Shown here: one piece after another, positions 13,923-26,000 of the stretch
Layout: each line of letters opens with the position of its first letter
Position numbering within the stretch: the stretch's first letter is position 1
NCBI RefSeq assembly: GCF_030848805.1
Contig: NC_092359.1
Coordinates: 18,565,579 to 18,629,578 of the forward strand
Source of the DNA: Temnothorax longispinosus
Taxonomy: Eukaryota; Arthropoda; Insecta; Hymenoptera; Formicidae
Direction of reading: 5' to 3'
DNA length: 64,000 nt
Notes under the pieces: model-generated
What the model was told of the DNA's origin: nothing
The model's database searches: none
Seen by the model: the letters and a program-made list of their open reading frames with translations, nothing else
Made by a program: the position numbers and the translations under genes

Positions 13923-16900
13923 CCCCCCCCCTTTGTCCCTCCCTCATCCCGTTTGAATTACGTCCAACAGGTATGCACCTGAGTAGTATTATTGCTGTAA
14001 TAATTGTCTTCTCTTGCAAGGATCGACTATTTTAGCCAGAAGCAAAAATCTCTATTCCTGACAAAACTAATACATCAAGCTTGCATAAAGTTCTGCCGAC
14101 AAGTACGAGAGAATTTGAGATATATCGTTGCATGTAAAACAATACGTGGATTTAATAAATATATAAACAGAGATACCTTCTATATACAATAAATATCAAA
14201 TATTACATATTGAAGTGACGATTCTTTTTAAAAAAGCATATATACGCTTTCAATTTTGGCGAAACGTTTCAGTTACAGTTGAATTTGTGGAAACGCAAAA
14301 TATTGGAAAACTCATATAACGTGTCTCCCTATAAATTTAAAGTCGCACAGAGGGTAAGTGTATATAAGACGGTGTGGGAGGGCAAGGCGAGAGCGCGTAT
14401 ATGATGATAATTCAACGCGATGCGAGAACTCTCCGGTCATGACGAGAAGCGATCTCTTCCGAGTTACAGCAGGAAGGCGTCGAAGTAGTTGGAGTGAAAT
14501 GAAAAATGGGTAATTAAAGTGCGCGCACTACATCAGTTCTCGACTCGCGTATCCGCTTACAGCCGGTCCGGACGCGATACTGACGTTAAGTCATACGGAC
14601 GTAAGAAAAAGAACCGAGCGAATCTGATTTTCAGCGAGATAGTCAACAGTTTCAACCAGTTTCTGCAAAATTCCGAGAGAACGAAGAATCGACATTTTTC
14701 AATCTCATTAAAATCAATTTTAATTTTATTATTAATTAATATTACGTCTTTAATATTCTCTAAATTTTATAACAGAAATAAAAAATGTCTATATCAATTC
14801 GTGTTTCCTGACAAACAGATAGTCTGAAACTCTAAACATTAATCTACCGAAAGCAGAAGAAATGGAGATAAACAGCCTGATTTCTCAATGTCGATTTGAA
14901 AATCTAGAGATGACACATCCTTCGAGGAAACGTTTTGATAAGCTGTATCTAGTTAATGATAATGTATTTATTGCTTCTAGCGAGAGCAGCTGATTAACGT
15001 CATGTCGCTGATGAAGATTGCCAAATTTTCAATTTGCGCGACGGTCCATCAACAATATGGCACTGGCCGAATATTTATGTGTGTAATTATGGTGTTATTA
15101 TTGTATATATTGTAATATGAACAGGAATGAGTAAGCAGGAATGAGAATCACTGTTCAGGGCTCAAGGTGAACGAGCTTCAAAGTGGCAATGGTGAACTGC
15201 GGAGAGACGTCGAGACAAGCGAAGGGTCCGTGGGCCCTAATGCTCGCGTCGTTCTTACGCGGATAGTACGTGAAACACTTCTACACTCTCAATTTTCCTT
15301 GCCATCTCGGCTGTACCAGTCGAACAAGTAACTTATTAATTCTTAACTTCCATTAATTTATAAAACGAGTTTATAATATATTAGTCAAGTAATTAATTCT
15401 TACTTTAATTAATTTATATAAAGCTACTTTATAATAGGTATATCAAATTCCCCAAAAAAGTAACGTACGTAACAAAGTAATCGGAAATAAAAATCTTCAA
15501 AATGGAAAGAAATAAAATTAAATCAAGACCGTGTCTTCAGTTCCAAAATCCGGATGAAAAACTGTGTACGCTCGTAATAGACTACTCGTTTTTCTACGTC
15601 AATTTTGTCGACTTTCTCGAAATCTGGAATTCGTATAAATGTTTCAGAATGTTATATGAACGCAAACTTATTATGGCGTACTGCTAAACCAATTTTCTAC
15701 AAATTTACTGCAATCTAGAAAGTCGCAGAAACTTCGCAAGAACTGAGATTTATTTCGCGAAAGAATCACGTCGCTTCAACGTGATTTATCTGCGATACTT
15801 AATCATCGGGAGATGTCTATTTTACGAGAGCGTATCGCAAAATTAAAAACTATCGGACTCTGACGTTCCATACGCGAGGTTTCGATATACATACATATAT
15901 ATATATATAACGCTTGTAACCAAGGTCGGTCGATGCTCTAAACAACGTCGGGCATCTCCCGGTCTCCCCAACGTTAGAGAATGAAAGGAGGTGCACAGGG
16001 TGCACGCTCCGCCGAGTCGTCCTTGACCCCGAAGTCAACCCGCATCCTGCTCCGTGGATCTCGCGAAGGATATATCCCGCGTCTGCGCCGCGTATCAATT
16101 CTGATTAAATTATTCGGCCTCCATCCCTCTCCGCCTCTCTCTCTTTTACATTGTATATCGCTCGTCAAAAGTGTGCTCAATTCCTGACAAATTTTCCACC
16201 TCGAAAGACGGGACACGTTGGCTATTCACGGTAGAGAGCGGTTTCAGGGCTAAATAATCAATAAGCTTTGCACACGTTAACCTATGTTAAATTTTTTAGC
16301 TCTTTAAACGCGACGATACCGCACGTAAATAACATGAATATTTATCGACTTGAACCTTTGCCCTGCAATAACTTGTGCAGCATCCGATACGATGGGATTT
16401 CTTTAAACACTCGACCCGCCTATTTGCGCATCGAGGTCTTTATTTAACGTCCTCTCATCTCTTCTCCCCCTACCTTCAGCTTCGCATGAAAAATAATGCA
16501 GATTTATTTAAGTACTCTATGCGCGTATCTTCAAGTTCGCAATTTACGATGGCGATGGTTCCACAACTCTCCGTTTTTAAATTGAGATATTCATTTTTAA
16601 TTGATATTATATAATAGCCAAAGGACGCCTTTGACCTTTTAAAAACAAGAACCTTAATTAAAAACTCCTAAAAACTGTTTGTCCAATAATGTAAAAATGT
16701 TTTTTAACTTTAACTATTTCAATTACGTAATTTAATATTTTATATAATTTACTAATAATTACACTAATAAATAAACAATTACATTCCATCTAAAAATTAT
16801 AGATATATAACGTTATTTTAATTAATAAATTACTAAGTAAACATTTTTGTCATTAAATATAATAAATTAATTAAGAAACAAGGAAATACATAAAATCCTT

Positions 16901-19900
16901 CCTTCCGCGTCTTAATAAATCTGTACCGAGGTCATAAAAGGGTTAAGCTATAAGCAGTCAGGAAAGGTTCAGGTTCAGGTTGAAATTATGAAAAGCCATA
17001 GCAAGGGTGGCGGGGAGCCGAACCGGAAGTTGGCTATCTCGCGGCGGCAGCAGCGGCACAAAGGGTGGCACTTAAAAATTCAATGCATTTCAAATGGGCC
17101 AGAGATCCGTCCTCAGGCGCCGCAAGCGGCGCCATTTTCACTCGCGTTGGCGCAGCCATTTGTCGAGCTTTCGTTTTCCGGCTGACCTGATGTCCTCTCC
17201 GTACACGTTCGGGAAAACCCCGCTTTATTCTATACAATGACTCGTACAAATAACACACAACCGAGCGATTGCTTATCACTATTGTTTGCCAATCGGATCG
17301 ATAACACCGATGACACAATAAAACACTAATCCTCGAAAATTAATTAATTTCAAGCCAGTTATTTTAACCCTTTCAAACTTTCAATTTATATTAATTCAAT
17401 TCCGTTTTTCAAATCTTTATAGCAACTTTTTAAATTTTCGATTTTTTATTAATTCATAATAATTTATATTAATTTTCAAACGTAAGGCATCAAATGTAAC
17501 GTATACTTCTATGTTCTATTTTTCCAATTTTGCCAATTGTTTGCAAAATCGGTCAGTGGCCTATTCTTAATCATATATGACAATAAACAAGAGATAATAA
17601 TTACGGGTAAATACACAGCAAAAGAACGTTATCTTAAATTTCTGACTTTGAACTTATTTTATGATATCTAAAAAAAGATAACGTGTTTACAATTGTGTTT
17701 AACAGTTAATTAACCGGATTACCAATTGGAATAATATTTTTTTGTGATAACGCTTTAAACGATATTTTTATAAATCAATTCAAACCAACCGAACCAGAAG
17801 TAAAAAAAAAACGCTACGAAAAACTGGATCGCAAATCGGTATCGTTATACGACTGGGATCATCGATCATCGATCGTAATATAATTCTAATCGTGGTCTTT
17901 AATGCGCAGTACAATTTGAGCCGCCATGGATTTATTTCTGCCGCGCGACGCGCGCCAAATTTAGGACAGTATGCCATTGGCTTCCGCGTTTTGTATGCTG
18001 CGTAAGTATGCTTGTCACACGCGCTGCATACTTATGCAGCGCTTGCACCAACCGCCATTGATACAGACGCGTAAATAACCCCGGCCGACGAAATTTAATT
18101 TTATCTTCAAAACGCCAAAACAAACAAACCAATAAAATGTAATTGCAAACTATTGTGGTCTTAAAAAAAAAAAATATTAATTGGAAATATACTATAATAC
18201 TTTCCTAAGTATTTTTACATATTTTTAAGTATTAAAAAATTATAAAGAAGAGTTATGAAGAAATTATGAAGAGTTTTATAAAAATAAACGTCTCTTTTGA
18301 TAATCGAAAATTTTGCACCACGTGAATTAACGCGATTCCTTTATAAAATAATGTCTAAATTTCTCTTCATGTTCTTTCACGCTACAATAAATTCGTGACA
18401 ATATAGGAAATTGGAAAATTCGTACAATGTTACTACTTTTAAAATAGAATATAACGTTACAGAAACAGTTCGTGATATAAATTTCACATTTAGGAAGAGT
18501 TATAATCTTAAGGGAACTGGATATTGAAATATACAATTTAATATACGTGATAAGCAACACGTAATCAAGGAAATAAACATAAAACAAAGAATTAAAATTG
18601 ATCCAATTGATCCAATTGGCAAAAAAGTTTGCACTTTATAGGAGTACTATTATGTATCAGAAGGGAGGTAGACTCTTTGTATATTTTATATATTTTATGC
18701 ACAATGTTGTAACCGTATGTTGTTATAAACTTGATTAACTCCCATAGTTCGTAAAAGAATTTCGAAAACTTTCAAAAAAATGTTGACGTGCTATAAGCAT
18801 TTCGAGAAAAAGGGGGATTAAAACTCGCTAGTCAGCGGTGCATGAAGAGAGAAAGAGAGGGTAAAAGGGGTGCTCTAGAGAATAAGAGAGAAAGCGAGAT
18901 GGTCGCAGGCGGACTATCGATTTTTTTTACACCCAAGCAGCCTATGTGCGAATAGTGCTCACGATGGGGAGAGGGATCAGAGGGGGAGAGAAAGTTACAC
19001 AAGGGCTGGCGTGACACAGAAATGGCCAATGTAAAAACCCGCTGCTCCTTGTTACATCCCGTATTTGCGTTACATAACGCAATAACGCGTATTTCCAAAA
19101 GGTATTTTCTTTTTTTATTTTCGGCTCTTCGAACGTATAATATTATTCTATTTATTTTATTTAACATTGTTCTGTTAAAAGTGTCTCGCATAATTATCTT
19201 TCCGCCTCCGTCTTTCTCGCCCACGCAAAATGTATCGGCCGCCGATATATTTATTTTTTATTTTTAAAAGAATTAATTTCGAAAGGTCACACTGCCACAC
19301 ACACCAAATGTTTTATATATTCATTCCAATTTATTTCCAACAGATTTTAATCTTGCTCGAATTTATATTTCCGATAAATTCCGATTTTAATCTTATCTAA
19401 GCGCAGCGCATTAATTTCCCAAATTTAATTTATAAATTTACTTATGACGCATAAATTTAACGTGAAAGCGAGTTCACTGTTCAAATCATTAAGAAAATAA
19501 TTTATTTTAAAAAAATATAACTCATTTCAATTTACGTAATTATGTGTAATTATAAGTTGCAACTATTAACTTTATAATATAATTTTATTACCTTATTTGT
19601 TGTTAATTAATCATTTTTAAATATAACTAACTTAAAAATTGTATTATAGTTCACAAAACACTCACCTATTTTTCTCCAACTCATTATGAGTCGTTCTGAA
19701 AATAGAAAAATAAAAACATTTATTACATTTTGCGAGAACAAGATTTCCAATAAAAATGCAAATCGGACTACAATATTTCTCCTCCCAGATGATATAAACA
19801 CAATATAAGATCGAAAAAAAACACGGAGATTTAGCGCATAAAAATATCGCAAATATTTTAGCTACAAATTATTCGGAATTGCAAGAAAAATTTACAATAG

Positions 19901-22900
19901 TACGTGTAGCAACAATAGTCGCATTTAGTTCTGAACGTACGAGCGATTAAACTGCCAATTGACAATATTTTGCATTGTTGTATACGAAAAGCTGAATTCT
20001 GAAAGTTGCCATTTAACGGAACGCTTTCATAAAATGAACATCTCTTTATAATCAAATATATCGCGTCGAAGTATGTAATATGATGCTTCTATTGAAACAC
20101 GTTTCAGCTTTTGTTGAAATATTTGCAAATATTTTCGAATTACAGTAAATGTAAAAAATTGAAAAATTCGTTTAACATTCCTCTCTTTCTCTCTGTGAGG
20201 TCTTTGAAGTCGAATATGGGACTGTTATTATAGAAACCGCTGGCAGTTTGTGCATCGCACATTTATAAAAAGATTCATGTTAATGCAACGTAATTAGAGT
20301 AATATTAACATCCAGAATATAAAGTTCAAGAGACATCTCTTGACTTTTAAAAAATTCTGGATGTTAATATTACTCTAATTACGTTGCATTATGGTACACA
20401 TTTTTTATGTACGTAAATTTCCGTGTGTCGTCTCTCAAAAGCTATTTTACCACAACACGAACCTGCTGCCTTGGGACTTCTTCGTCTTTGGCCTCTTTGT
20501 AATCGTCCGCATATCGTCAGGTATTGGCATCGTTGAAGCATAGCCATGTTCAGCTTCTGTAATCAGAAAGCGATAAATCGATAAGCAGACCGTAATTACA
20601 TATTTATATACAATTATTATATACAACGTCCTAAAGTTGGCTTAAACCTTATGCGCTCAAAGTAAATGCTGATAAACACTTCAAATCATTCATCTCCGAA
20701 TTATAAAGCGTTTCCTTTAATTACATATCGTCGTTTTCAATTGCGAATCCTCGTAACGCCCAACTCTATATCGCCAATATTATTTCTGCACTCAGAAGCA
20801 ATACAGATATTTAAATATACGAAAGAAACTCGCGACGTGTGACTCACAAGAGAGTTTTCGAGGCTCGTTAGATTCGTTAGAGAGCGAGCGACGACAGACG
20901 CATTGACAGTGAATGACGTTTTATTTTCTTTAGATCGTTCTACATTTCATACCGTTTCAGGAAAGTGTCACGTTTGATTTGAGGCGCACAATTGCGCCTC
21001 GTCTCGCGATTTTTCAAGCGAAACGCATGAATTCAAATAATTGCGCGCGCCGTTAAATTAGCTCACATCAATCCATCCCGGTTCTTATCGAGCACATTAG
21101 AAATATAACTGTAACGTTTACGTTTCTAAAAATAGACGTTAAATTAAATCGAGATAAGCAAAGTGCATCGCGACGAATCGAAATAGACGCATCGGAATAA
21201 ATTTGTATATAAATAGAGACACCGGGATTAAATTAAGACTGACAGACACTCGAAATCAGATAAAAATAGAGACTCTAGAATACATTTCCATAGATAAAGA
21301 GGTCGCGAACAAATTAAGACAAATCTCAGATCGATACATACTTTCTCAGATTTACTTTCGTTCGTTCACCCCAAACGTTTTTTTTCCTCCATAAAAACCG
21401 CGTATATACACTGCGAGCGTTCGTGGAAACGAACTCGTCTCAACGAAAATTCTCCCAGTAACGTAATCGCATTTGTCGCAAAATGTATACGGACCGTTTC
21501 CGTGACGCGGTTTCATGGCTCACGAACTAATTATACGAACTTTCCGATTCTCTCTGCGTGCCCCAAATTTACGGTGACTTGAAAAACCGCAAGAAACGGC
21601 ACGCTCCTGAGAGCGGCACGTTGCGCTTTAACGCGATACCGCGCGATAACGCTTCGTTATCAAACGACGTTTATTTTACAAGTGTTTCATAAAATCGAAG
21701 CTTCATGTGCATAAGTGCGGTCGCGAGTAGGTACCCTAATACCCAGAATTTACACGCGTATTTTCAGGGCGCGTACTTCCTGGCCAAACAATCGGCGCGC
21801 CGCGCGCCGTGACCGTTCGAGAAACATATATATAATTTTTACATGATTGATTTCGATTTATCATTGGCTGCGTTTTGCCGAGCCTCTGCTTAGCTAAGCG
21901 CAAAGTAGCAATTGAATGTGATTGGTTCTTACCTTTAGATCCAACCAATTACACTTAATTGCTACTTTGCACTTAGCTAAGAGGTTCGGCAAAACGACAG
22001 CCATTACTACGTTGTCATTTTTTATTCAATTCATTTCGTACAAACGCAAAGATACGTCAAACTGCGAAATGTCACGTCCGGCCGCTTACGAGACCGCGTT
22101 GCCGTTTCTCGAATGATCAACGGTCACGCGTGAATATTTAAACGGCCACGGCACGCATGCAGTCGCGTAATACGTCAACAACGCGATCTTCCGTTCCCGC
22201 GCTCGGCCGCGTTGAGACAAAAAGCGGACGCCGCGCCGCGCGCGGCCAATCGATCGTTGGCTCCTACGGAAAAGCGACGAGCCGATTGGCCGCCCCGTCG
22301 TTTCTCGCTGCGATCGTATTCGCGTCCCCCTCGCGCGATCCCACGTGTGCACGACGACTCCATTGGAAATCTCCCAACGTGGTACGACGCACGAAGGAAC
22401 GGAGACGCGCGCGCGCGCGCGCGAGCGTTGTAAACGACGTGCGTTGCACGCGGCGAGGACGTCGATCTATACGTACGACGCAGCAGCATTACAAGTGGGA
22501 TGATAAAATGAGATCATCGCGCGGGGCGTACGATCCATCGCAAAAACAAAGATCGGATATTCGTGAGATCGTAGACCGAATTTTTCGACCGAGAACTTAC
22601 GCGGATAATCCGTAATCGAACCACGAAACTTCACAGGGAAATTCAAATTCGTCGCGCAGTTTGTAAAATGTTGCCAAGTTTTAGAAACGGGTAACGGGAA
22701 ACGATATATAATACATAGACAATAGTAGGAGTACTCCAAAGTTTTCTGACTTCTTTTATACTTGAAAGAATTTAAAAAGAACTAACCTTATTGCTCGTGG
22801 CGGAATTATTAACTTATAAAGTCGGGAATTTTTCTGGAGTTATTATATCCATGTTTATTTATAATCGGCTGTCGCGGGAAGCTTGCTCCTTCGCGCGCGA

Positions 22901-23003
22901 TCGCGATTAAAAAAAAAGAGAGAGAAACAGGAGGCGCAAGGTACTCACCTCTTTCCCTTCGTTCAATGTACTCGGCGGCTTGCAATAGGGCAGCAATGCT
23001 CAT
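47..23003 (-). CDS. Mxd: MXD/MXI1-type MAX-dimerising bHLH-Zip repressor (3' end outside window)
   Basis: Five coding exons join in frame, read downward: 22949-23003, 20463-20556, 19666-19695, 3864-3978 and 47-356. The first 201 residues are present; the last exon ends in a GTAAGT donor, so the C-terminus lies beyond the left edge. Residues 1-18 (MSIAALLQAAEYIERRER) match the SIN3-interacting helix of MXD proteins, followed by the family's AEHGYAS. The basic region (THNELEKNRRAHLR) crosses two introns, then come the helix-loop-helix (LVPLGPETSRHTT) and the start of the leucine zipper (EHRFLRRRLEQL), closest to MXD4/MXI1. The tail is Ser-rich, as in the family. The known family role is to pair with MAX, bind CACGTG E-boxes and recruit SIN3/HDAC against MYC. 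An in-frame upstream ATG at 23105 was not chosen because MXD proteins begin at the SIN3 helix. An intron of about 15.7 kb separates the basic-region exon from the HLH exon. Confidence 0.93.
357..3863. other. Mxd intron between the HLH and zipper exons
   Basis: This is AT-rich intron with no supported exon. It holds a (TA)n microsatellite at about 1112-1149 and a low-complexity TA-rich tract at about 470-590. The small ORFs here are short and have no splice context or recognisable domain. Confidence 0.7.
1112..1149. repeat. (TA)n microsatellite
   Basis: An uninterrupted TA dinucleotide run of just under 40 bases in an Mxd intron. Confidence 0.95.
9775..9812. repeat. (CT)n microsatellite
   Basis: An uninterrupted CT run of about 38 bases in the large Mxd intron. 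Confidence 0.95.
13883..13919. repeat. (CT)n microsatellite
   Basis: A CT run of about 37 bases with one T-rich interruption near its end, followed by a C run. Confidence 0.93.
19666..19695 (-). CDS. Mxd: 30-nt micro-exon of Mxd encoding the DNA-contacting basic region
   Basis: This exon holds nine whole codons (TTHNELEKN) plus split arginine codons at both ends, so the phases are 2 in and 2 out. A TTTTCAG acceptor precedes it and a GTGAGT donor follows. The split codons fit exactly to the exon ending at 20463 (AG|A) and the one starting at 3978 (AG|G). It carries the His, Glu and Arg of the E-box-reading basic region. It is too short for ORF finders and is easily missed in annotation. Confidence 0.92.
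20282..20390. repeat. Perfect inverted repeat, 37-bp arms (MITE-like hairpin)
   Basis: Arm 20282-20318 is the exact reverse complement of 20354-20390, with a 35-bp loop. The outer ends read AATGCAACG and CGTTGCATT, flanked by TA-containing bases. It lies in an Mxd intron and would fold into a stable hairpin in the pre-mRNA. The arm identity implies a recent insertion or selection on the hairpin. Confidence 0.85.
20557..22948. other. First Mxd intron
   Basis: This intron lies between the SIN3-helix exon and the AEHGYAS exon. It changes from AT-rich on the low side to CpG-rich above about 21.4 kb, as expected near a promoter. The foldback element at 21862-22005 is inside it. No further exon is supported. 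Confidence 0.65.
21862..22005. repeat. Inverted-repeat element with ~65-bp arms
   Basis: Arms 21862-21928 and 21941-22005 are near-complementary with scattered mismatches and short indels. The inner arm ends carry GTGATTGG and CCAATTAC, resembling the inner motif of the hairpins at 36480 and 62956. It lies in the first Mxd intron. Confidence 0.75.
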
Positions 23004-26000
23004 ATTTCCTCGGTTTGGAGTAATCCTGGCTGCTTCCGTTCGCGCTCGTTCCCCCTTCTTCTGCCGCACGCTCCCGCGCCAACACACGTGCCGCCGGGGA
23101 CACACACACGGACGACGACGATGGCGACGACGACGACGACGCGGCGCACAGCCTCACACGCACGCGGCACACACGACGCGCGGCGTACCGACGGCACTGA
23201 CGGCAGGCGCGCAAGCGAGAACGAAGAGGGGGGAGGGTCGAGCCGGCGAGATACGTAATCGTGATGTCTTCGGCCGCGCCGCGCCGCGCCGCCTCGCCTC
23301 GCCTCGCCTCGGGCGACTCCGCCGCACGTCGGCTACCTTCGGCAGCGTAACTGCGCGCACACGGGACGCGCGCGCGCGCGTGCGGGTAACAACAACACGA
23401 TGACGACACCGACGCGCGCGCGCACACGCACACAACACACGCACACACCGAGGAACTGGAGAAGTACGTGCACCAATCCGCGGACGGCGACAGCGACGAC
23501 GACGACGGCGGCGGCGGCAGCGGCGGCGGCCGAGAGATGGATGGATATACGCGCGGAAAAAGTTCTTTCTCTACACCGCCGCTCCGGTTTGACTCACGAA
23601 CGGTCGCCCCTTCGCACCCGTCGTCGCGACCACAGCAACAACAACAACAACAACGACAATCGATGAATATCTCGAGTCAGGTCCCCCCTCGCCCCGATCG
23701 TCGTCCCCCGATGGATCTCTCGCTCGGGCCGATGAATTCGCCTCCGCGAAGCGATTCCAGTTTTCGATGCCTCGGCCTCCGTCGAATGTTCCCTCCTTCG
23801 TGTCGATGAATTCGTCGACGAGAGAATCCACGTTATTTCTTCGCCCGATCGCCGATCGATCTTCGGAACGCGCGAATTTTCACTCGAATGCTCCCTTCGG
23901 CGTCCAGCGTCCTTTTAAACGTCAGAAAGCGCGTTGCTGCTTTATTGTTTTCCTCACTCACGACGTGGCCCTCCGCACCTCGATCGCGATTGTCCGGTCG
24001 TCTTTGATTCCTCTCCTCCCCCTTGTGCCGCGACCGTGCTCTTCTCCTCTTGCAACTCTCTCCCCGCTCTCTCGTGGCTCCTTTCCTCACTGCGTTTCAC
24101 CGCATTTAGCCGCGATTACCACTGCGAAATCACAAAAGGGAAGCCGATTATCACCAACCGTCGTGTTGCGTCCGCGTGGGGCGTTCGACGCGAGCGGCGC
24201 GACTCGTGGCGCTTTTGATTTCGCGTGTACGCGATTCCCGACATAAATAAACGGCGACGGTGTACACACAACCGTCGCGATACCACCGATACGAAAGTGC
24301 CGCGTGAGGTAACTGCGCTTCGAACGCCGCCGAGAGAGAAGCCGATCGCGCGAGCAACACACGCGCGCGCGCACGCACGCACGCACACATACGCGCGCGC
24401 GCGCGCACACGCATACACAGGGCGAGAGGGTGGGGAGAGGGAGCAAAACAACGCACGACGAGCGAAAGAGCGAGAGGAGAGAACGGAATGAAAGAGAGAA
24501 TACGCCTACGCGCGGTCGCGTAACGCGAGAAAAATAAACAGCGAGTAAAACGGAAACGGAGCGCGCGCGCGAGTGAGAGAGAGACGGATAAATATAGAAA
24601 GAGCGATAAAGCGAAAATTTATTATTATGCGCGCGCCTCGGAATGAGATTATTTAGCGAGTCAGAGACGGGGGGAGGACGCGCGGGAATTTAATCCTTTG
24701 TCGTCATACTTACGTTTCCGACGGAGATTAACGGGAAGGATCTACGTGTGTATAAATGTCCGCGCGAGAGAGAACGAGAGCACAAAATTATTCATCCCGC
24801 CGCGTGCATGCGTGTGCATCGCGGCACGTACGGCACGAAGAAAAACACACGGCTTTGACGTTCGGGAAGATTAAACTTTCGGTTATCAGAAAATGAAACG
24901 TAAATAACATTTAAATATCAAACTGAAATATTCATGTTTCAGATTCGCCAAATGAATTGAGTAACGATTGATTAACAATTCATTAGCGTTGAATTATGTA
25001 AAATATTTAAAAAATTGCAAGTTAAATAATTATTTTTGCGTTACAGAGATACACAGAAGGAGATAAATGGATATTTCGGAAACGTGTCCCTGAAAATTTT
25101 AAAAATATGTAAAATTTAAAAATAAAATTTTCAGATTTTGATCAAGGATTAAAGGTAGGTTTGTTAATGCAGAGAAGTGAGTTAAGAACTAAATACAAAA
25201 CATACATAAAAAAATAATTTATTTATAAAAAAGCTCGGCTCATTCCAGCTTTGCAGTTTCTACATTTAAAGAAATGGGTGCGCATTCAGATTTCAGACAA
25301 TGTGAGGAGGGAAAGCATACGAAATGCGATTAAATCAAACGGACCTAAAGAAAAAAAAAAGAGGCGAAAGGGAGAACAAAATTAGTTTACGTGATACGTG
25401 AAGAATGCGTGGTTAGTGATAAGGCGGTTAGTACAAAGCGATTGCGATACAAGAATTAGAGGTTAATTTCATCCAGACAAAGTTTTGATAATATAAACGC
25501 AGGACACAATAAGCATACACACAAGTTTCTTCCCCGTTGGCGTCAACGTTGAAAAATCGCTTTCTTTGCCAAGTCGTTGCATTTACAGACTTGTCCGAGA
25601 TTCGGCAAACTTCACGTCGCGCGCCAAGTTCGATCGAACAAACGTTTAACGTCCATTTCTATCAATGCGGATTAACTTTAATCTCGATTTAACTTACTTT
25701 TTGGAAAAAAAAATTCTTAGAATTAGAAAAATATTTTCAGAATTAGGAAAAAGATAAAAAGTAGTTTAAATCGAGATTAATTTGCATCGATAGAAATAAA
25801 CACAGGAAATTTACAGTATTCGGCGTATATCACGCCGGATGTTTCGCTTTCACGTTTCACGGCGCGTTCCTCGATAAATTCGGCGTCGGTTCCCTCCTCG
25901 GCCGCGAAAACGTTCCCCGAGCGGACACCCCCGCGTTTTCGTCGAGTCTCGGCGACGGCCGGAGAAGCGAGGTTTCCGTTTCGAATGAAAGAAATCGCAC

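Larger units (their letters stand above)
3979..19665. other. Large Mxd intron (about 15.7 kb)
   Basis: No coding exon can be supported. It contains a CpG-richer island at about 5180-5700 with an E2F-like palindrome (5550-5561), a CRE-type TGACGTCA at 4661-4668, and CT microsatellites at 9775-9812 and 13883-13919. A second small GC-rich patch lies at about 16985-17190. The 158-codon minus-strand ORF at 8408-8884 has no family resemblance or splice support and is left uncalled. Confidence 0.65.

Noticed and set aside
22157..23809. Cluster of overlapping ORFs of 80-160 codons on both strands
   Set aside because: They overlap in several frames at once within the CpG-rich Mxd 5' region and are Arg/Ala/Thr-rich. 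Only the MSIAALLQ exon has a family match.
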